Assembly: GCA_902520725.1 (NCBI GenBank) | Contig: CABYPB010000002.1 | Coordinates: 51,217 to 115,216 of the forward strand | Source of the DNA: an uncultured SAR86 cluster bacterium | GTDB taxonomy: Bacteria > Pseudomonadota > Gammaproteobacteria > Magnimaribacterales > D2472 | DNA: 64,000 bases | Direction: 5' to 3' | Part shown: in pieces, positions 37,611 through 47,235 of the stretch | Layout of the letters: each line of letters starts with the position of its first letter | How positions within the stretch are numbered: position 1 is the first letter of the stretch | Program-made: the position numbers and the translations under genes | Notes under the pieces: generated by a model | Told to the model about the DNA's origin: nothing | What the model saw: the letters and a program-made list of their open reading frames with translations, nothing else | The model's database searches: none

Positions 37611-38480
37611 CTAGCTTCTATCTGCTTTATCTTTATTATTTGCATTTCTAATTAATTCTCTCATATTTTGCCAATCTTCGTCCGATAATTTATCAAGCTG
37701 AGAAAAAGTACCACCACCTGTAAGGTACTGAGCTCCGTCAAGTCCTATAGTCTGACCTGTTAAATAATCACAGCCGTCTGCCATTAGGAATGTTGCAAGG
37801 TTTTGCAGTTCTTGCATTTGACCAACTCTTCCCATTGGGACTGTATCCATCATACTGTCATCATTATTATCAGGATTTAATCTTTCCCATGCTCCTTTTG
37901 TTGGAAAAGGACCTGGGGCTATTCCATTTACTTTAATACCGTATTTGCCCCATTCAGCCGCAAGTGATTGTGTCATAGCATGAATTCCTGATTTAGACAT
38001 TGCTGATGGAACTACATATGGCGAGCCGGTCCAAATCCATGTAGTTAATATATTAATAATTGAGCCTTTGTATGAAGATTCAATCCATCTTTTTCCAACA
38101 GCATGAGTCATATAAAAGGTGCCATGAAAAACTATATTTGCAATAGCATCAAATCCTTTTGGAGATAAGTCCTTTGTTGGTGATATAAAATTACCTGCAG
38201 CATTATTGACCAAACCATCAAGGGGTCCACCATCAAAAATTGACTGAATATAATCATCAACATCTTTTGATGCTCTTATATCAAGAGTTTGATAATATAC
38301 ATTTGTACTATACTTATCAATAATTTCATCAGCTGTTTCTTTTAATACGTTTTCTCTTCTCCCACATATAAATAATTCCGCACCATGTTCAGCATAATGA
38401 TTTGCCATCTCTTTTCCAAGACCAGTTCCCCCGCCAGTTACCAATATTCTTTTATCTTTTAATAAATCTTTTTTAAACAT
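37611..38480 (-). CDS. SDR oxidoreductase of the 2,4-dienoyl-CoA reductase type
   Basis: NADPH-dependent short-chain dehydrogenase of 289 residues. Cofactor motif TGGGTGLG (15-22), NNAAGNF (92-98), and the region around K163 align very well with animal 2,4-dienoyl-CoA reductase (DECR1) as I remember it, including serine S159 in place of the classical SDR tyrosine, the AAEWGKYGIKVN segment and PGPFPTKGA. In DECR1 the catalytic tyrosine lies 15 residues before the lysine; here that position is W148, so the mechanism may differ. Probable role is auxiliary beta-oxidation of unsaturated acyl-CoA. Next to the aldehyde dehydrogenase gene. Confidence 0.82.
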   Translation of the reverse strand: MFKKDLLKDKRILVTGGGTGLGKEMANHYAEHGAELFICGRRENVLKETADEIIDKYSTNVYYQTLDIRASKDVDDYIQSIFDGGPLDGLVNNAAGNFISPTKDLSPKGFDAIANIVFHGTFYMTHAVGKRWIESSYKGSIINILTTWIWTGSPYVVPSAMSKSGIHAMTQSLAAEWGKYGIKVNGIAPGPFPTKGAWERLNPDNNDDSMMDTVPMGRVGQMQELQNLATFLMADGCDYLTGQTIGLDGAQYLTGGGTFSQLDKLSDEDWQNMRELIRNANNKDKADRS

Positions 38481-38491
38481 TACTTAAACCC

Positions 38492-39490
38492 CTATTTAAC
38501 AATATCAATGATAGCATTAGCCCATAAATCTGAATAATTTAATGATTCTACATAGTCTAAATTTTCTCCACCTGCATCTTTAAATATATCAACATATTCG
38601 TCCCCTATTTCAATAATAGTTTCGAGACAATCTGCAGTAAATGCTGGAGAAAAAACTAAAACATTTTTGTGACCTTCTGCCGGAAGAGATTCTAAGACTT
38701 TATCAGTAAATGGTGTTAACCATCTCTTAGTAAGTCTAGATTGAAATGAAACTATGTACTTATCGTCATCAATATTTAATCTTGAAGCTATAAGCTTTGT
38801 TGTTTCATATGTTGTAGCCTTATAACAAAATTTATTCTTTTCAGTGATTCCAAGTTCACAGTCATTATCAATACATAATGAGTCTTGATAAACATTGTTA
38901 ACATGGCTATTTGGAACACCATGATAGCTAAAAACTATTTTGTCATAAGAGTTAATATCAAATTTTGATGCTTTATCAATCCAAGCATCTATGAATTTTT
39001 CGTTATCATAGAATTGACTAATAAATCTTATTTGAGGTACAACCCATTTTTTTGAAACAATTCTAGAAATTTCTTCAAAAACTGATCCGCTTGTAGCTGC
39101 TGCATAATGAGGAAAAAGTGGTAGAACAACAAGTTCGTCGGGATTTTTATCTAATATCTTTTCTAAAATGCTTTCAATGGAAGGATTCTGATATCTCATC
39201 GCATAATAGACATCATATTCACTTGTTTTAGCTGATAACTTTTCTGCTAGCTTTTTGGTGTTGTGAAGAAGTGGAGAACCTGTCTTATCATCCCAAACTT
39301 CTTTATAATCCTTTTTTACAAAAAATGATCTAGTCGGACAAATAAAAAAATTTACTAGAATAAATCTTAATATAGGATTTATATTTATGACACGTCCGTC
39401 CATTAAGAACTGTCTTAGATATTTAAAAATACCAAAGTAAGTAGGTTTATCAGGTGTACCTAAATTAACTATCAATAGTGCTTTCTTCAT
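38492..39490 (-). CDS. hemH: Ferrochelatase
   Basis: Inserts ferrous iron into protoporphyrin IX, the last step of protoheme synthesis. The start at 39490 (MKKALLIVNLGTPDKP) is chosen because it matches the family N-terminus and makes a 4-base ATGA overlap with the upstream MFS gene; the open frame continues 20 codons further but inside that gene. Metal-site histidine H190 in SYHGVP and the glutamate in DCLETIIEI are present. The product is 332 residues, normal for proteobacteria. No other heme gene is adjacent. Confidence 0.92.
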   Translation of the reverse strand: MKKALLIVNLGTPDKPTYFGIFKYLRQFLMDGRVININPILRFILVNFFICPTRSFFVKKDYKEVWDDKTGSPLLHNTKKLAEKLSAKTSEYDVYYAMRYQNPSIESILEKILDKNPDELVVLPLFPHYAAATSGSVFEEISRIVSKKWVVPQIRFISQFYDNEKFIDAWIDKASKFDINSYDKIVFSYHGVPNSHVNNVYQDSLCIDNDCELGITEKNKFCYKATTYETTKLIASRLNIDDDKYIVSFQSRLTKRWLTPFTDKVLESLPAEGHKNVLVFSPAFTADCLETIIEIGDEYVDIFKDAGGENLDYVESLNYSDLWANAIIDIVK

Positions 39491-40677
39491 ATTAAGCCCG
39501 ATTTTTTTATCGTTGGATGAGATATTATAAATAATACCAATCCTATACATAAGATTGAACTGAAATAATACAAGTATGCAGGATTTATTGCATATATTGG
39601 CATAGCTATAAAAGGAGTAGTCATGTGTCCTATTGGAATTACAGAACCAAGATATCCTGCTGCAGATCCCTGATTTTCTGGTGTTTGTGCAAGAGATAAG
39701 GATGAGGCTAATGCGGGCCTAGTCATTCCAAAACCTAAACCTAATATAATAATTGATAGATAATAAACTGAAATAGATTGAAAGAAAGCCATAGTAAAAT
39801 ATGAAAATACCAATAATATGGTTCCAAATAGTAAAAGATTAAAGTTTTTCATTGGAAATGCATCTGTAAAAATATACTGACTAACAATTGTTGATATTGA
39901 TAATAATGCAAATGTCATACTGATTAATGTTGGAAGGTTATCAAATTCCCTAAATAAATCCGTTATGTAAAAACCAATAGATTGTAATAGTGATGCTTGG
40001 CATAAACTCAGAATTGCGGCGTACATTAAAAAAGGAAGAATTGTCTTTGAATGCCAATGAATCTTTATAATTTCTTTTTTTGTTTCTTTTTTTAAATTTG
40101 TATTATCTAATTCTTTATATATACCCCATGCGGCTACTAGTGCAAAAAATGAAAAAACATAAAATGGGGTTTCATTTGTAATTAAAAATAAAAAACCGCC
40201 TAGTAATGGTCCTGCAACAGTCCCAAGCAAAAAACTTGATTCTAATCTAGCGAATTTTAATGTTCTTTTATCTTTGCTTGTTGTATCTGCTATGTAAGCA
40301 AAAGACGCTGGTCTGGTTGCAGAACCAACAAGACCGTTAATAAGTCTTCCTAATACAAGTGCTGGAAATAAGTAAGCAATATGTAGAATATTTCTTTCAA
40401 CTAAAAAAAGTGGCGTTATTAATGCAATTAAGGATATTGAATAGCCAAGCAATCCAAGGATTGCGATATTCCTTCTTCCATACTTATCACTTGTTCTGCC
40501 CCAAAAAGCACTTGTTAATGCCCATGCAACTGCTGATATAGCAAAAATAGATGATGTTTGAATTTCACTAAGACCAAGATCTCTTGCTAGCGGAGGTACT
40601 AAAACAAAGACAAACGATTGCCCTAAGCCTACAGTGAATAGGCCAAATTTTAACCAAGAAGATCCAGAGATAGCCAT
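39487..40677 (-). CDS. MFS transporter
   Basis: Twelve-helix major facilitator of 396 residues. The loop between helices 2 and 3 has the MFS signature GRTSDKYGRRNIAILG, and the second half has the GLGFGMTRPALASSL segment. It resembles TetA/MdtG-type drug:proton antiporters, but the substrate is not evident. It lies between trpS, with a one-base overlap, and hemH, with a 4-base overlap; a role in heme or porphyrin export is conceivable from position only. Confidence 0.85.
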   Translation of the reverse strand: MAISGSSWLKFGLFTVGLGQSFVFVLVPPLARDLGLSEIQTSSIFAISAVAWALTSAFWGRTSDKYGRRNIAILGLLGYSISLIALITPLFLVERNILHIAYLFPALVLGRLINGLVGSATRPASFAYIADTTSKDKRTLKFARLESSFLLGTVAGPLLGGFLFLITNETPFYVFSFFALVAAWGIYKELDNTNLKKETKKEIIKIHWHSKTILPFLMYAAILSLCQASLLQSIGFYITDLFREFDNLPTLISMTFALLSISTIVSQYIFTDAFPMKNFNLLLFGTILLVFSYFTMAFFQSISVYYLSIIILGLGFGMTRPALASSLSLAQTPENQGSAAGYLGSVIPIGHMTTPFIAMPIYAINPAYLYYFSSILCIGLVLFIISHPTIKKSGLI

Positions 40678-41669
40678 TAAGAGATTTTTGTTATTCCTAT
40701 AACTTCTCTAATCTGTGCTATTTTATCTTTAGCTAAAATTCTTGCTTTTTTTGAACCATCTTCTAAGACTTCGTTTATGAAATTCTTATCTTTAGAAAGA
40801 TCTTCATATTTAGATCTAATAGGTTCTATTTCAGTATTAACAATATTGAATAAAACTTCTTTTGCTTCGCCCCAAGAAATGCCTTCATTGTATGCTTTTT
40901 GAAAATCAATAATTTCTTCTTCGGATGCAAAATTTTTGAATAAATCAAATACAGTACAACCATTTGTATCTTTTGGTTCACCAGGTTCAAGAGAATTAGT
41001 AACGATCTTCATTATTGACTTTTTTAGCTGCTTTTCGTTACATAAAAGAGGTATTACATTCCCATAAGATTTACTCATTTTTCTTCCATCTAAACCTGGT
41101 ACAACTTTATTTTTATCTTCAATAATTGGTTCTGGAATTGTAAGTAAAGGCCTATATAGATGATTAAATCTTGCAGCTATATCTCTTGTCATTTCAAGGT
41201 GTTGTATTTGATCTGAACCTACTGGTACATGCGTAGAATTAAACATTAGAATATCAGCTGCCATTAAGACAGGATATGAGAATAAGCCCATTGTAATACC
41301 TTTATCTGGATCATTTTCATTTAACGATGTTGCAGATTTATATGCATGCGCCCTATTCATTAAACCTTTTGCAGTAACACAATTTAGTATCCAGCTTAAT
41401 TCAAGAATTTCAGGAACATCTGACTGCCTGTAGAAATAAGTTTGACTGGTATCTAGTCCACACGAAAGCCATGCTAAAGCAATTTGTTCTACAGATTCTT
41501 TGATTTCATTGGCATCTTGGTTTTTTATAATTGAATGGTAGTCGGCTAAAAAAAAGAAAGATTCGTCATTTTTCTGAGCCATTTCTATAGCAGGCCTAAT
41601 TGCGCCAATATAATTTCCTATATGTGGAGTGCCGGTCGTAGTAATTCCTGTTAGAATTCGCTTTTTCAT
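40677..41669 (-). CDS. trpS: Tryptophanyl-tRNA synthetase
   Basis: Class I aminoacyl-tRNA synthetase charging tRNA-Trp, 330 residues. The ATP-binding signatures are HIGN (16-19) and KMSKS (197-201); the segment HVPVGSDQIQHLEMTRDIAARFN is typical of TrpS. It is first in a minus-strand unit with the MFS transporter and hemH, and is divergent from the DUF349 gene. Confidence 0.95.
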   Translation of the reverse strand: MKKRILTGITTTGTPHIGNYIGAIRPAIEMAQKNDESFFFLADYHSIIKNQDANEIKESVEQIALAWLSCGLDTSQTYFYRQSDVPEILELSWILNCVTAKGLMNRAHAYKSATSLNENDPDKGITMGLFSYPVLMAADILMFNSTHVPVGSDQIQHLEMTRDIAARFNHLYRPLLTIPEPIIEDKNKVVPGLDGRKMSKSYGNVIPLLCNEKQLKKSIMKIVTNSLEPGEPKDTNGCTVFDLFKNFASEEEIIDFQKAYNEGISWGEAKEVLFNIVNTEIEPIRSKYEDLSKDKNFINEVLEDGSKKARILAKDKIAQIREVIGITKIS

Positions 41670-41702
41670 TTAGTATAATTATAAACATCAAATATAGATA
41701 TT
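41670..41702. promoter_or_regulatory. Short divergent intergenic region trpS / DUF349 gene
   Basis: Only 33 bases separate two head-to-head genes. A TATAAT at 41674-41679 on the plus strand could serve as a -10 box for the DUF349 gene, whose start is a GTG at 41703. The trpS promoter must lie largely within this stretch or within the neighbouring coding region. Confidence 0.3.
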
Positions 41703-43124
41703 GTGGAAACTAGTAAAGATTTATTTAAGGACCTGGAAATTGCTGAAAAGCTTTTTCTTGATGGATCAATTAAAAATGCTCAAAAAAAAGTTCGAGACGT
41801 CTATAACAAAACAAAAAAAATTAAAAAAGTACCTAACAAGTTAAGACATAAATTAAATGCAGCTATAAATCAATCAAAATACTTTGATGAGATATCTTCC
41901 TTTGCAACAAATCCAAAAAGAGATGAATTAATAACGAATGTAAAAAATCTTATAGATAAACCTTTGCCTGATCCAAGAAAACACGCTAGAGCAATTCATA
42001 ATATTCAAGGCCAATGGCAATTATTAGATACTTCAAGCAAATCAGCATCTAAATCACAATGGTTAAATTTCAACGAACTATCAAATAAAGCTTGGGAATC
42101 ATGTAGAGAATATTTTGAAGAAATGAAGCAAATAAAAATAAATAATGCGCGTGAAAGACATAAAATAATAGAAGAAATAAATAATTATGTAATTGAAAAC
42201 CAAAAAAAATGGCCATCTTCCAAAGTCTTGGTGTTGTATCTGAAAAAAATGTACGAAAAATGGCAAAATTTTGCACCAGTATTAGATAAAGATCTTAATA
42301 ATTTAAAAACATTATATTTTGCGTCAAGAAAACCTATAAATGATGCAATTACAAAACAAGAAAAAATCAATAAAGAAAATAAAGAGTTATTAATTTTAAA
42401 AGTAAATGAAATTAATGATGATGATAATAAAATATGTATAAACAAATTTAATGAATTAAAAAATCAATGGCAAAAAATTGGAAATGCAGGAAAAAAATAT
42501 GACAATGCATTATGGTCTAAATTTAATAAAAGTGCTGACAGATTTTTTACTGAAAAGAAACAAGCTATAGCTGCTGAAATAGAAATAGTTAATGTTTGTA
42601 TCAAAGATTTACAAGAAGATAGGAAGACATTTAAAGAAATAGAGAAAGACTTAAAAGAATTACAGAATCTAAAACACACTAAAGAATTTAAAGAGATTCA
42701 ATCCTTGATTCAAGCAAAAAAGGTCGAAGGACTAAAGAAAACTAAGGAAGAAAAAATATTAAATTATAAAAATATTTATAATGTCCTTATCGATAAAGAT
42801 TTAGAAGGAAGTGTTCAAAATATCTTTAAAGGAGATATAGACTTTTCATATAAAAATAAAGAATCTAATTTGGAAGAACTCATTAATTGCTGTGTAAGAT
42901 TGGAAATTCTTGCAAATTTAGATTCATTAAAAAAACATCAAGCAAAAAGAGACTCTATTCAGCTAGAGTTGTTACAAAATAAGTTTAATAAAAATATTAA
43001 TAGTTTAGACGACATAGATTCGGTTATCTCGAATTTTATTAAAAATTTCTCTGCAAATGATGCTAATAATGAACATAAAACATTATGGAAAAGAATGGAA
43101 AAATGTTTTGAGGAACTTATTTAA
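41703..43124 (+). CDS. DUF349-domain coiled-coil protein
   Basis: A 473-residue, lysine-rich, almost wholly helical protein with several DUF349 repeats, each marked by a W-x-x-[IA] pattern as in KNQWQKIGNAGKKYDNALW followed by KFNKSADRFF. DUF349 proteins are widespread in proteobacteria and unassigned. This copy is shorter than many homologues. It starts with GTG. Its A-rich coding strand produces several long spurious frames on the other strand. Its last 8 bases overlap the convergent GPH transporter gene. Confidence 0.78.
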   Translation: METSKDLFKDLEIAEKLFLDGSIKNAQKKVRDVYNKTKKIKKVPNKLRHKLNAAINQSKYFDEISSFATNPKRDELITNVKNLIDKPLPDPRKHARAIHNIQGQWQLLDTSSKSASKSQWLNFNELSNKAWESCREYFEEMKQIKINNARERHKIIEEINNYVIENQKKWPSSKVLVLYLKKMYEKWQNFAPVLDKDLNNLKTLYFASRKPINDAITKQEKINKENKELLILKVNEINDDDNKICINKFNELKNQWQKIGNAGKKYDNALWSKFNKSADRFFTEKKQAIAAEIEIVNVCIKDLQEDRKTFKEIEKDLKELQNLKHTKEFKEIQSLIQAKKVEGLKKTKEEKILNYKNIYNVLIDKDLEGSVQNIFKGDIDFSYKNKESNLEELINCCVRLEILANLDSLKKHQAKRDSIQLELLQNKFNKNINSLDDIDSVISNFIKNFSANDANNEHKTLWKRMEKCFEELI

Positions 43125-44502
43125 GACTACTTATTATTTGATTGTGCCTTGTTTGTGATAATGAATAGCCTAGGAATATAAGAAAAGGAATTATCATTAA
43201 TACAGTCGTCATAGGCCCCTGCACAAATGCTAATGTATATGCTTGTTCAGCAGTATGATTTGATCTATCAAAATTAATAATATTTAACACTTGACCAGCA
43301 AAAAAAGATCCTAAACCAGCATTTAATTTTTGCATAAATCCAACAGTTGCAAATAAGATACCCTCTTGTCTTTTATTGCTTTGCAATTCAACTTCATCGG
43401 CTATGTCTCCAATCATAGAGTCTCTAACCATAATACCCATAACATTAAGAGTAATTAAAAAAACAAGGAAAAAACTTATAAAGAAAACTAATTCAAGAGA
43501 ACCCTTCTCAGGTGTAAGACCTAAATTGTACATAATAAATGCAGCTGGAGATAAAAAACCAACTCCAGCGATTGCAATTAATACGATAGTTCTTTTTTCA
43601 AGAATTTTTACTATTCTTGGTGTTATATAAAATGCTAACAAAGTTGCTATAAGATAAATTGGTAAAAAATACTTGATCTGTGAAGCTTCAAACTCCCAAA
43701 AATAAGTATTAACAAATAATGTAAGTGTATTTGAAAGCCCCCAAGCCAAGGAAAGAAATAAATTACCAAAGAAAAAAATTAAGAATGACTTGTTTCCTAA
43801 TGCAATCTTTAATTCTTTTATAATTTGGTTAAGTGTTATTGCTCCAGTCCATTTAGATAAATTTTTATTATGATCTTTTGTTGTAAGAGATGAATATAAA
43901 ACTGTAATTACCATTATAACTGCTCCAGTTAGAGCAAATGGAAACCATGCATCAGGATTGAGTTGTCCTTGTGGGTATTCTGGCGTTGATGCAAAGAAGA
44001 TTCCATAACCAAGAAATGCATTACTTAATCCTGCAACCCAGGCAATCATCTCTCTCCATGACATTAGTAACGTTCTCTCTTGGTAATCTTTAGTAATCTC
44101 TCCACCAAAAGCTCTGTGAGGTATATCAAATAGCGTCATTCCTAATCTTGTTAGGATTGTAAAAAGTGTCATCCAAATAAATAAATCATTCTGAGACATA
44201 TCCCAATCTTGTCTTGGTGCAAATAATAAAATATAACCTAAAGACATAGGTATAAATGAGATCATCATGTATGGATGACGTCTGCCATACTTGGTATCTG
44301 TTCTATCAGAAATTGTTCCCATTAAGGGATCTGTTACTGCATCTACACAAAGTGCAATAAATATAGCTAAGCCGGCTAATCCTGGGTTTAGACCAATAAT
44401 GTTACTGTAAAAAAATAATAGAAAAAAAGTGAACGTGTCAGTTTTTATACCATTTGGAATAGCTCCAATGGAATAATTTAATTTAAACTTATTGGTTAAC
44501 AT
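43117..44502 (-). CDS. GPH/MelB-type sodium:sugar symporter family transporter
   Basis: Twelve-helix transporter of 461 residues. The first half carries the GPH family pattern VDAVTDPLMGTISDRTDTKYGRRHPYMM, with the cation-site aspartates on helix 2, and the central loop and second half match MelB-like proteins (VRDSMIGDIADEVELQ). Members usually import glycosides or hexuronides with Na+ or H+, but marine homologues are diverse. It ends a three-gene minus-strand group with two lipase-like hydrolase genes, 6 bases after the alpha/beta hydrolase gene. Confidence 0.87.
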   Translation of the reverse strand: MLTNKFKLNYSIGAIPNGIKTDTFTFFLLFFYSNIIGLNPGLAGLAIFIALCVDAVTDPLMGTISDRTDTKYGRRHPYMMISFIPMSLGYILLFAPRQDWDMSQNDLFIWMTLFTILTRLGMTLFDIPHRAFGGEITKDYQERTLLMSWREMIAWVAGLSNAFLGYGIFFASTPEYPQGQLNPDAWFPFALTGAVIMVITVLYSSLTTKDHNKNLSKWTGAITLNQIIKELKIALGNKSFLIFFFGNLFLSLAWGLSNTLTLFVNTYFWEFEASQIKYFLPIYLIATLLAFYITPRIVKILEKRTIVLIAIAGVGFLSPAAFIMYNLGLTPEKGSLELVFFISFFLVFLITLNVMGIMVRDSMIGDIADEVELQSNKRQEGILFATVGFMQKLNAGLGSFFAGQVLNIINFDRSNHTAEQAYTLAFVQGPMTTVLMIIPFLIFLGYSLSQTRHNQIISSLK

Positions 44503-44508
44503 GAGTTA

Positions 44509-45489
44509 TTATTTTTTAAGATGTATTAAAAGATCATCTTTAAATTGAACAAATACTGGCGGCTCAATTAAGTGTCTCATATCAGGTACTATTTTTAGTG
44601 TACTGTATTTAATTAAGCTGTTAAGTCTATAAGCATTTTTAACTTTAATAAGAGGATCTTCCGCCCCATGAATTATTAGTGTAGGTGATGTTATTGATCT
44701 TACTTTATCTAACCTATTTTTTGATCCAAGAATTGAAGTGATTTGTCTTCCAAAACCAGTATCCTCAGTCCCACCTCTTTCAGCTGATATTCTAATACTT
44801 TCATAAAATTCATCAGTATCAAGATCTATACCCTCATAGCCGATTTCTTTAAATATTTTTTTTGATCGTTCCACCCTTTCATCGATCGTTGCATTTGGAT
44901 TCTTTGTTCTATTCATTAATAATTTTCTAACTTTTCTGGTGGGTCCGTTAAATGGAGATGGTGTTGATGCTGTTGAAGAAATCAAAGTAAAAGTTTTAAC
45001 TTTAGATGGATAAGTTGAAGCTATTATTTGAGCAATCATGCCACCCATTGATATTCCTAATACATGAGCTTTATCTATTTTTAAGTGATCAAGGACAGAT
45101 ACTGCATCGCCAGCCATATCATCTATAGTGTATTCAGATTGTATGGGAAGTCTTAGGTAATATCTGATGTAGTTTTTAACAACTGTATTACCGATATTAT
45201 CTTTTGAAAAATCATCGCTTTTAATTTTTGATGATAATCCAGTATCTCTATTATCAAAAACAATTGGTCTGAAGTTATTTTCAATAAGAAATTCTATTAA
45301 ATGCTCTGGCCAATTAATTAACTGTCCTCCCAAGCCTTGAACTAAAAGTATTGGATCAGCGTCTTGGGGTCCATAGTCTCGATAATATATTTCAATATCA
45401 TTGTTTAATGCTGTGCCCTCTTCAAATGAAAATAAATTTGAGTTTGTAAACATAATTAAAAATAAGATTAAAATTTTATAGCTAGTCAT
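44509..45489 (-). CDS. Exported alpha/beta hydrolase
   Basis: A 326-residue alpha/beta hydrolase with an N-terminal signal peptide (about 1-22). Oxyanion region VQGLGGQLINW, nucleophile elbow GISMGG with S147, acid in HGAEDPL and histidine in DMRHLIEP form a complete triad. Sequence style resembles esterase/aclacinomycin methylesterase-like enzymes. It overlaps the DUF3089 gene upstream by 8 bases and precedes the GPH transporter gene, so ester hydrolysis followed by uptake is a plausible theme. Confidence 0.85.
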   Translation of the reverse strand: MTSYKILILFLIMFTNSNLFSFEEGTALNNDIEIYYRDYGPQDADPILLVQGLGGQLINWPEHLIEFLIENNFRPIVFDNRDTGLSSKIKSDDFSKDNIGNTVVKNYIRYYLRLPIQSEYTIDDMAGDAVSVLDHLKIDKAHVLGISMGGMIAQIIASTYPSKVKTFTLISSTASTPSPFNGPTRKVRKLLMNRTKNPNATIDERVERSKKIFKEIGYEGIDLDTDEFYESIRISAERGGTEDTGFGRQITSILGSKNRLDKVRSITSPTLIIHGAEDPLIKVKNAYRLNSLIKYSTLKIVPDMRHLIEPPVFVQFKDDLLIHLKK

Positions 45490-46630
45490 TTAATAAAGAT
45501 CTTGAATAAGCATCTATTCTATCTTTTATATTCTGCCTTAATGTACCCCAAAATAGCATCACATCAAAGGGGTGAAGATCACCATTAAAAAATTTCATTT
45601 TTTTAATATTATCAATAAGTGGTCCTTTAGTTTCTATTAGGCCTGATTCATTATTAATACAAGCTTCAAAACCTTGGATTCTAGTTAACCCAATAGATTT
45701 TTTTGTTCCAGTGTGTTCAGGTCTAAGTCTGTCAGTAAAATCATAATTATTAGCCTTATTAATTATAGATTTGTTAAATGCATCGTAATGCCAATCATTA
45801 TCATTTAACCAAGAAAAAGGATTGGTAGATATTACTTTTTGTTTCATAAGTTCCATAGACCATGTATTAGGTCTCCAGAATAAAGTTTTTTCTCTATTTC
45901 TTTTAAAACCTTCAACAACTGTGGACCAGGAAACTATGCAATTATAATCATTATATGAAGATGATCTTCTAATATTTGGAAATAAATCTCCATAATATTT
46001 TTCTGGAATCATATATCCAATAATATATCCACATATAAAAAGGTTTTGAAGTTTTGTATTGTCAATTAAGTTATTAATAAGTCTTTGAGCATGAAGTGCA
46101 CCTTGGCTATGAGCATAAATGATAAATGGTTTTGCATCATTAATATGATTAATAAAATACTTAAATGCTGACTCTATGTCTGAGTATGCAAGATCTAAAG
46201 CTTTTCTTCCATTATCCTCTCTATCAAAGAACGAATAGTAAGTAGCCTGTCTGTATTCGGGTGCATATATATTACAAGAATCATTGAATACTGATGCTTG
46301 GTTACCAAGCATAATTTCAGTTCTTTCATATGCTGATTTATTTTTATCCATATCAGAATTCCAATTCTTTTCATAAAATCCAGTTGGATGTATATAGAAA
46401 ACATTTACATCATTGTTATCTTTTTTAACTTCATAAGATTCACCTGGAACGTAAAATTGTTGACCCTCAGTAAAAGGCGTAGCAGCCCAATTGCTTAAAT
46501 CAGAATAATCAGGTGAAGGTGGAGATGTTGTAATACTAAAATCAGTTGAAGGCTTAATTAATTCTAATAGTTTTAAGGTGTTTTTATCTGACATAAATTC
46601 GTAGCTTAAAAAAGTTAATAATAATAACAA
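45482..46630 (-). CDS. DUF3089-family lipase-like protein
   Basis: Alpha/beta-hydrolase-like protein of up to 382 residues matching DUF3089: VFYIHPTGFY, the NIYAPEYRQATYYSF segment and the nucleophile elbow YAHSQGALHA. The start is uncertain. The frame opens at a TTG (46630) giving a short hydrophobic N-terminus; an ATG at 46594 would remove it. Neither has a convincing ribosome-binding site. It overlaps the alpha/beta hydrolase gene by 8 bases, so the two hydrolases are probably co-translated. Confidence 0.8.
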   Translation of the reverse strand: MLLLLTFLSYEFMSDKNTLKLLELIKPSTDFSITTSPPSPDYSDLSNWAATPFTEGQQFYVPGESYEVKKDNNDVNVFYIHPTGFYEKNWNSDMDKNKSAYERTEIMLGNQASVFNDSCNIYAPEYRQATYYSFFDREDNGRKALDLAYSDIESAFKYFINHINDAKPFIIYAHSQGALHAQRLINNLIDNTKLQNLFICGYIIGYMIPEKYYGDLFPNIRRSSSYNDYNCIVSWSTVVEGFKRNREKTLFWRPNTWSMELMKQKVISTNPFSWLNDNDWHYDAFNKSIINKANNYDFTDRLRPEHTGTKKSIGLTRIQGFEACINNESGLIETKGPLIDNIKKMKFFNGDLHPFDVMLFWGTLRQNIKDRIDAYSRSLLND

Positions 46631-46677
46631 ATCCTTAAAATTTTAGGGACATTACTTAACATATAAAAAATTATATC

Positions 46678-47088
46678 TTAAATATGTATGATTTTATTTG
46701 TAGCTGAACCAATAGCAACAAGGGTATCATTTTGATAAAGCTCGCCATTGGTAAAAGCAATTGATTTACCCTTTCGAATTATTTTACTTTTTGCAATTGT
46801 TTTTATGTTAGGTTTACAAGATTTTAGGAACTTGATGTCTATATCTAAAGTCAATGGAAGAGCCTTTCCATCTGATTCGTACATTATAAATTGTGACATA
46901 GATGCATCTATCATCCCTGAAACAAAACCACCTTGAATAATTGTTCCATTTGAATGAGTAAGTTTTGTTGAAGGCATAAATTCTATGACCCATTCACTGT
47001 TATCTTTATCTAAATAAGCATCAACAAATCCTAATATAGATAAAAAATCAGGTATTTCTTTAAAGATTTTATTAAACTCTTTGTTCAT
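46678..47088 (-). CDS. PaaI-like hotdog-fold thioesterase
   Basis: A 136-residue hotdog-fold protein of the 4HBT/PaaI type, hydrolysing acyl- or aryl-CoA thioesters. The central helix region THSNGTIIQGGFVSGMIDASM contains the H-x-x-G-T-x-x-G-G pattern with the catalytic aspartate expected a few residues later. A single-gene unit between the DUF3089 gene and tRNA-Ser. Substrate unknown. Confidence 0.83.
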   Translation of the reverse strand: MNKEFNKIFKEIPDFLSILGFVDAYLDKDNSEWVIEFMPSTKLTHSNGTIIQGGFVSGMIDASMSQFIMYESDGKALPLTLDIDIKFLKSCKPNIKTIAKSKIIRKGKSIAFTNGELYQNDTLVAIGSATNKIIHI

Positions 47089-47095
47089 AAGATAT

Positions 47096-47187
47096 TGGCG
47101 GAGGGGGTGGGATTCGAACCCACGGTGCCGATGAAGGCACGACGGTTTTCAAGACCGTTACAATAAACCAGACTCTGCCACCCCTCC
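47096..47187 (-). tRNA. tRNA-Ser (anticodon UGA)
   Basis: Class II tRNA on the minus strand. Acceptor stem GGAGGGG pairs with CCCCTCC, discriminator G is followed by an encoded CCA (47098-47096). The anticodon loop CTTGAAA gives UGA, reading UCN serine codons. The long variable arm (CGTGCCTTCATCGGCACCG) and T-arm GTGGGTTCGAATCCCAC are complete. Confidence 0.97.
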
Positions 47188-47235
47188 TATTTTAATCACT
47201 GTATTTTACTGAGTTTCAAGCTTTATTCAATTAGT

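Noticed and set aside
39491..39550. Twenty-codon N-terminal extension of ferrochelatase
   Set aside because: It lies inside the MFS gene, whereas the shorter start gives a standard ATGA overlap and the normal family N-terminus.
42070..42679. Long antisense frames over the DUF349 gene
   Set aside because: They come from the A-rich, lysine-rich coding strand and have no start signals or recognisable motifs.
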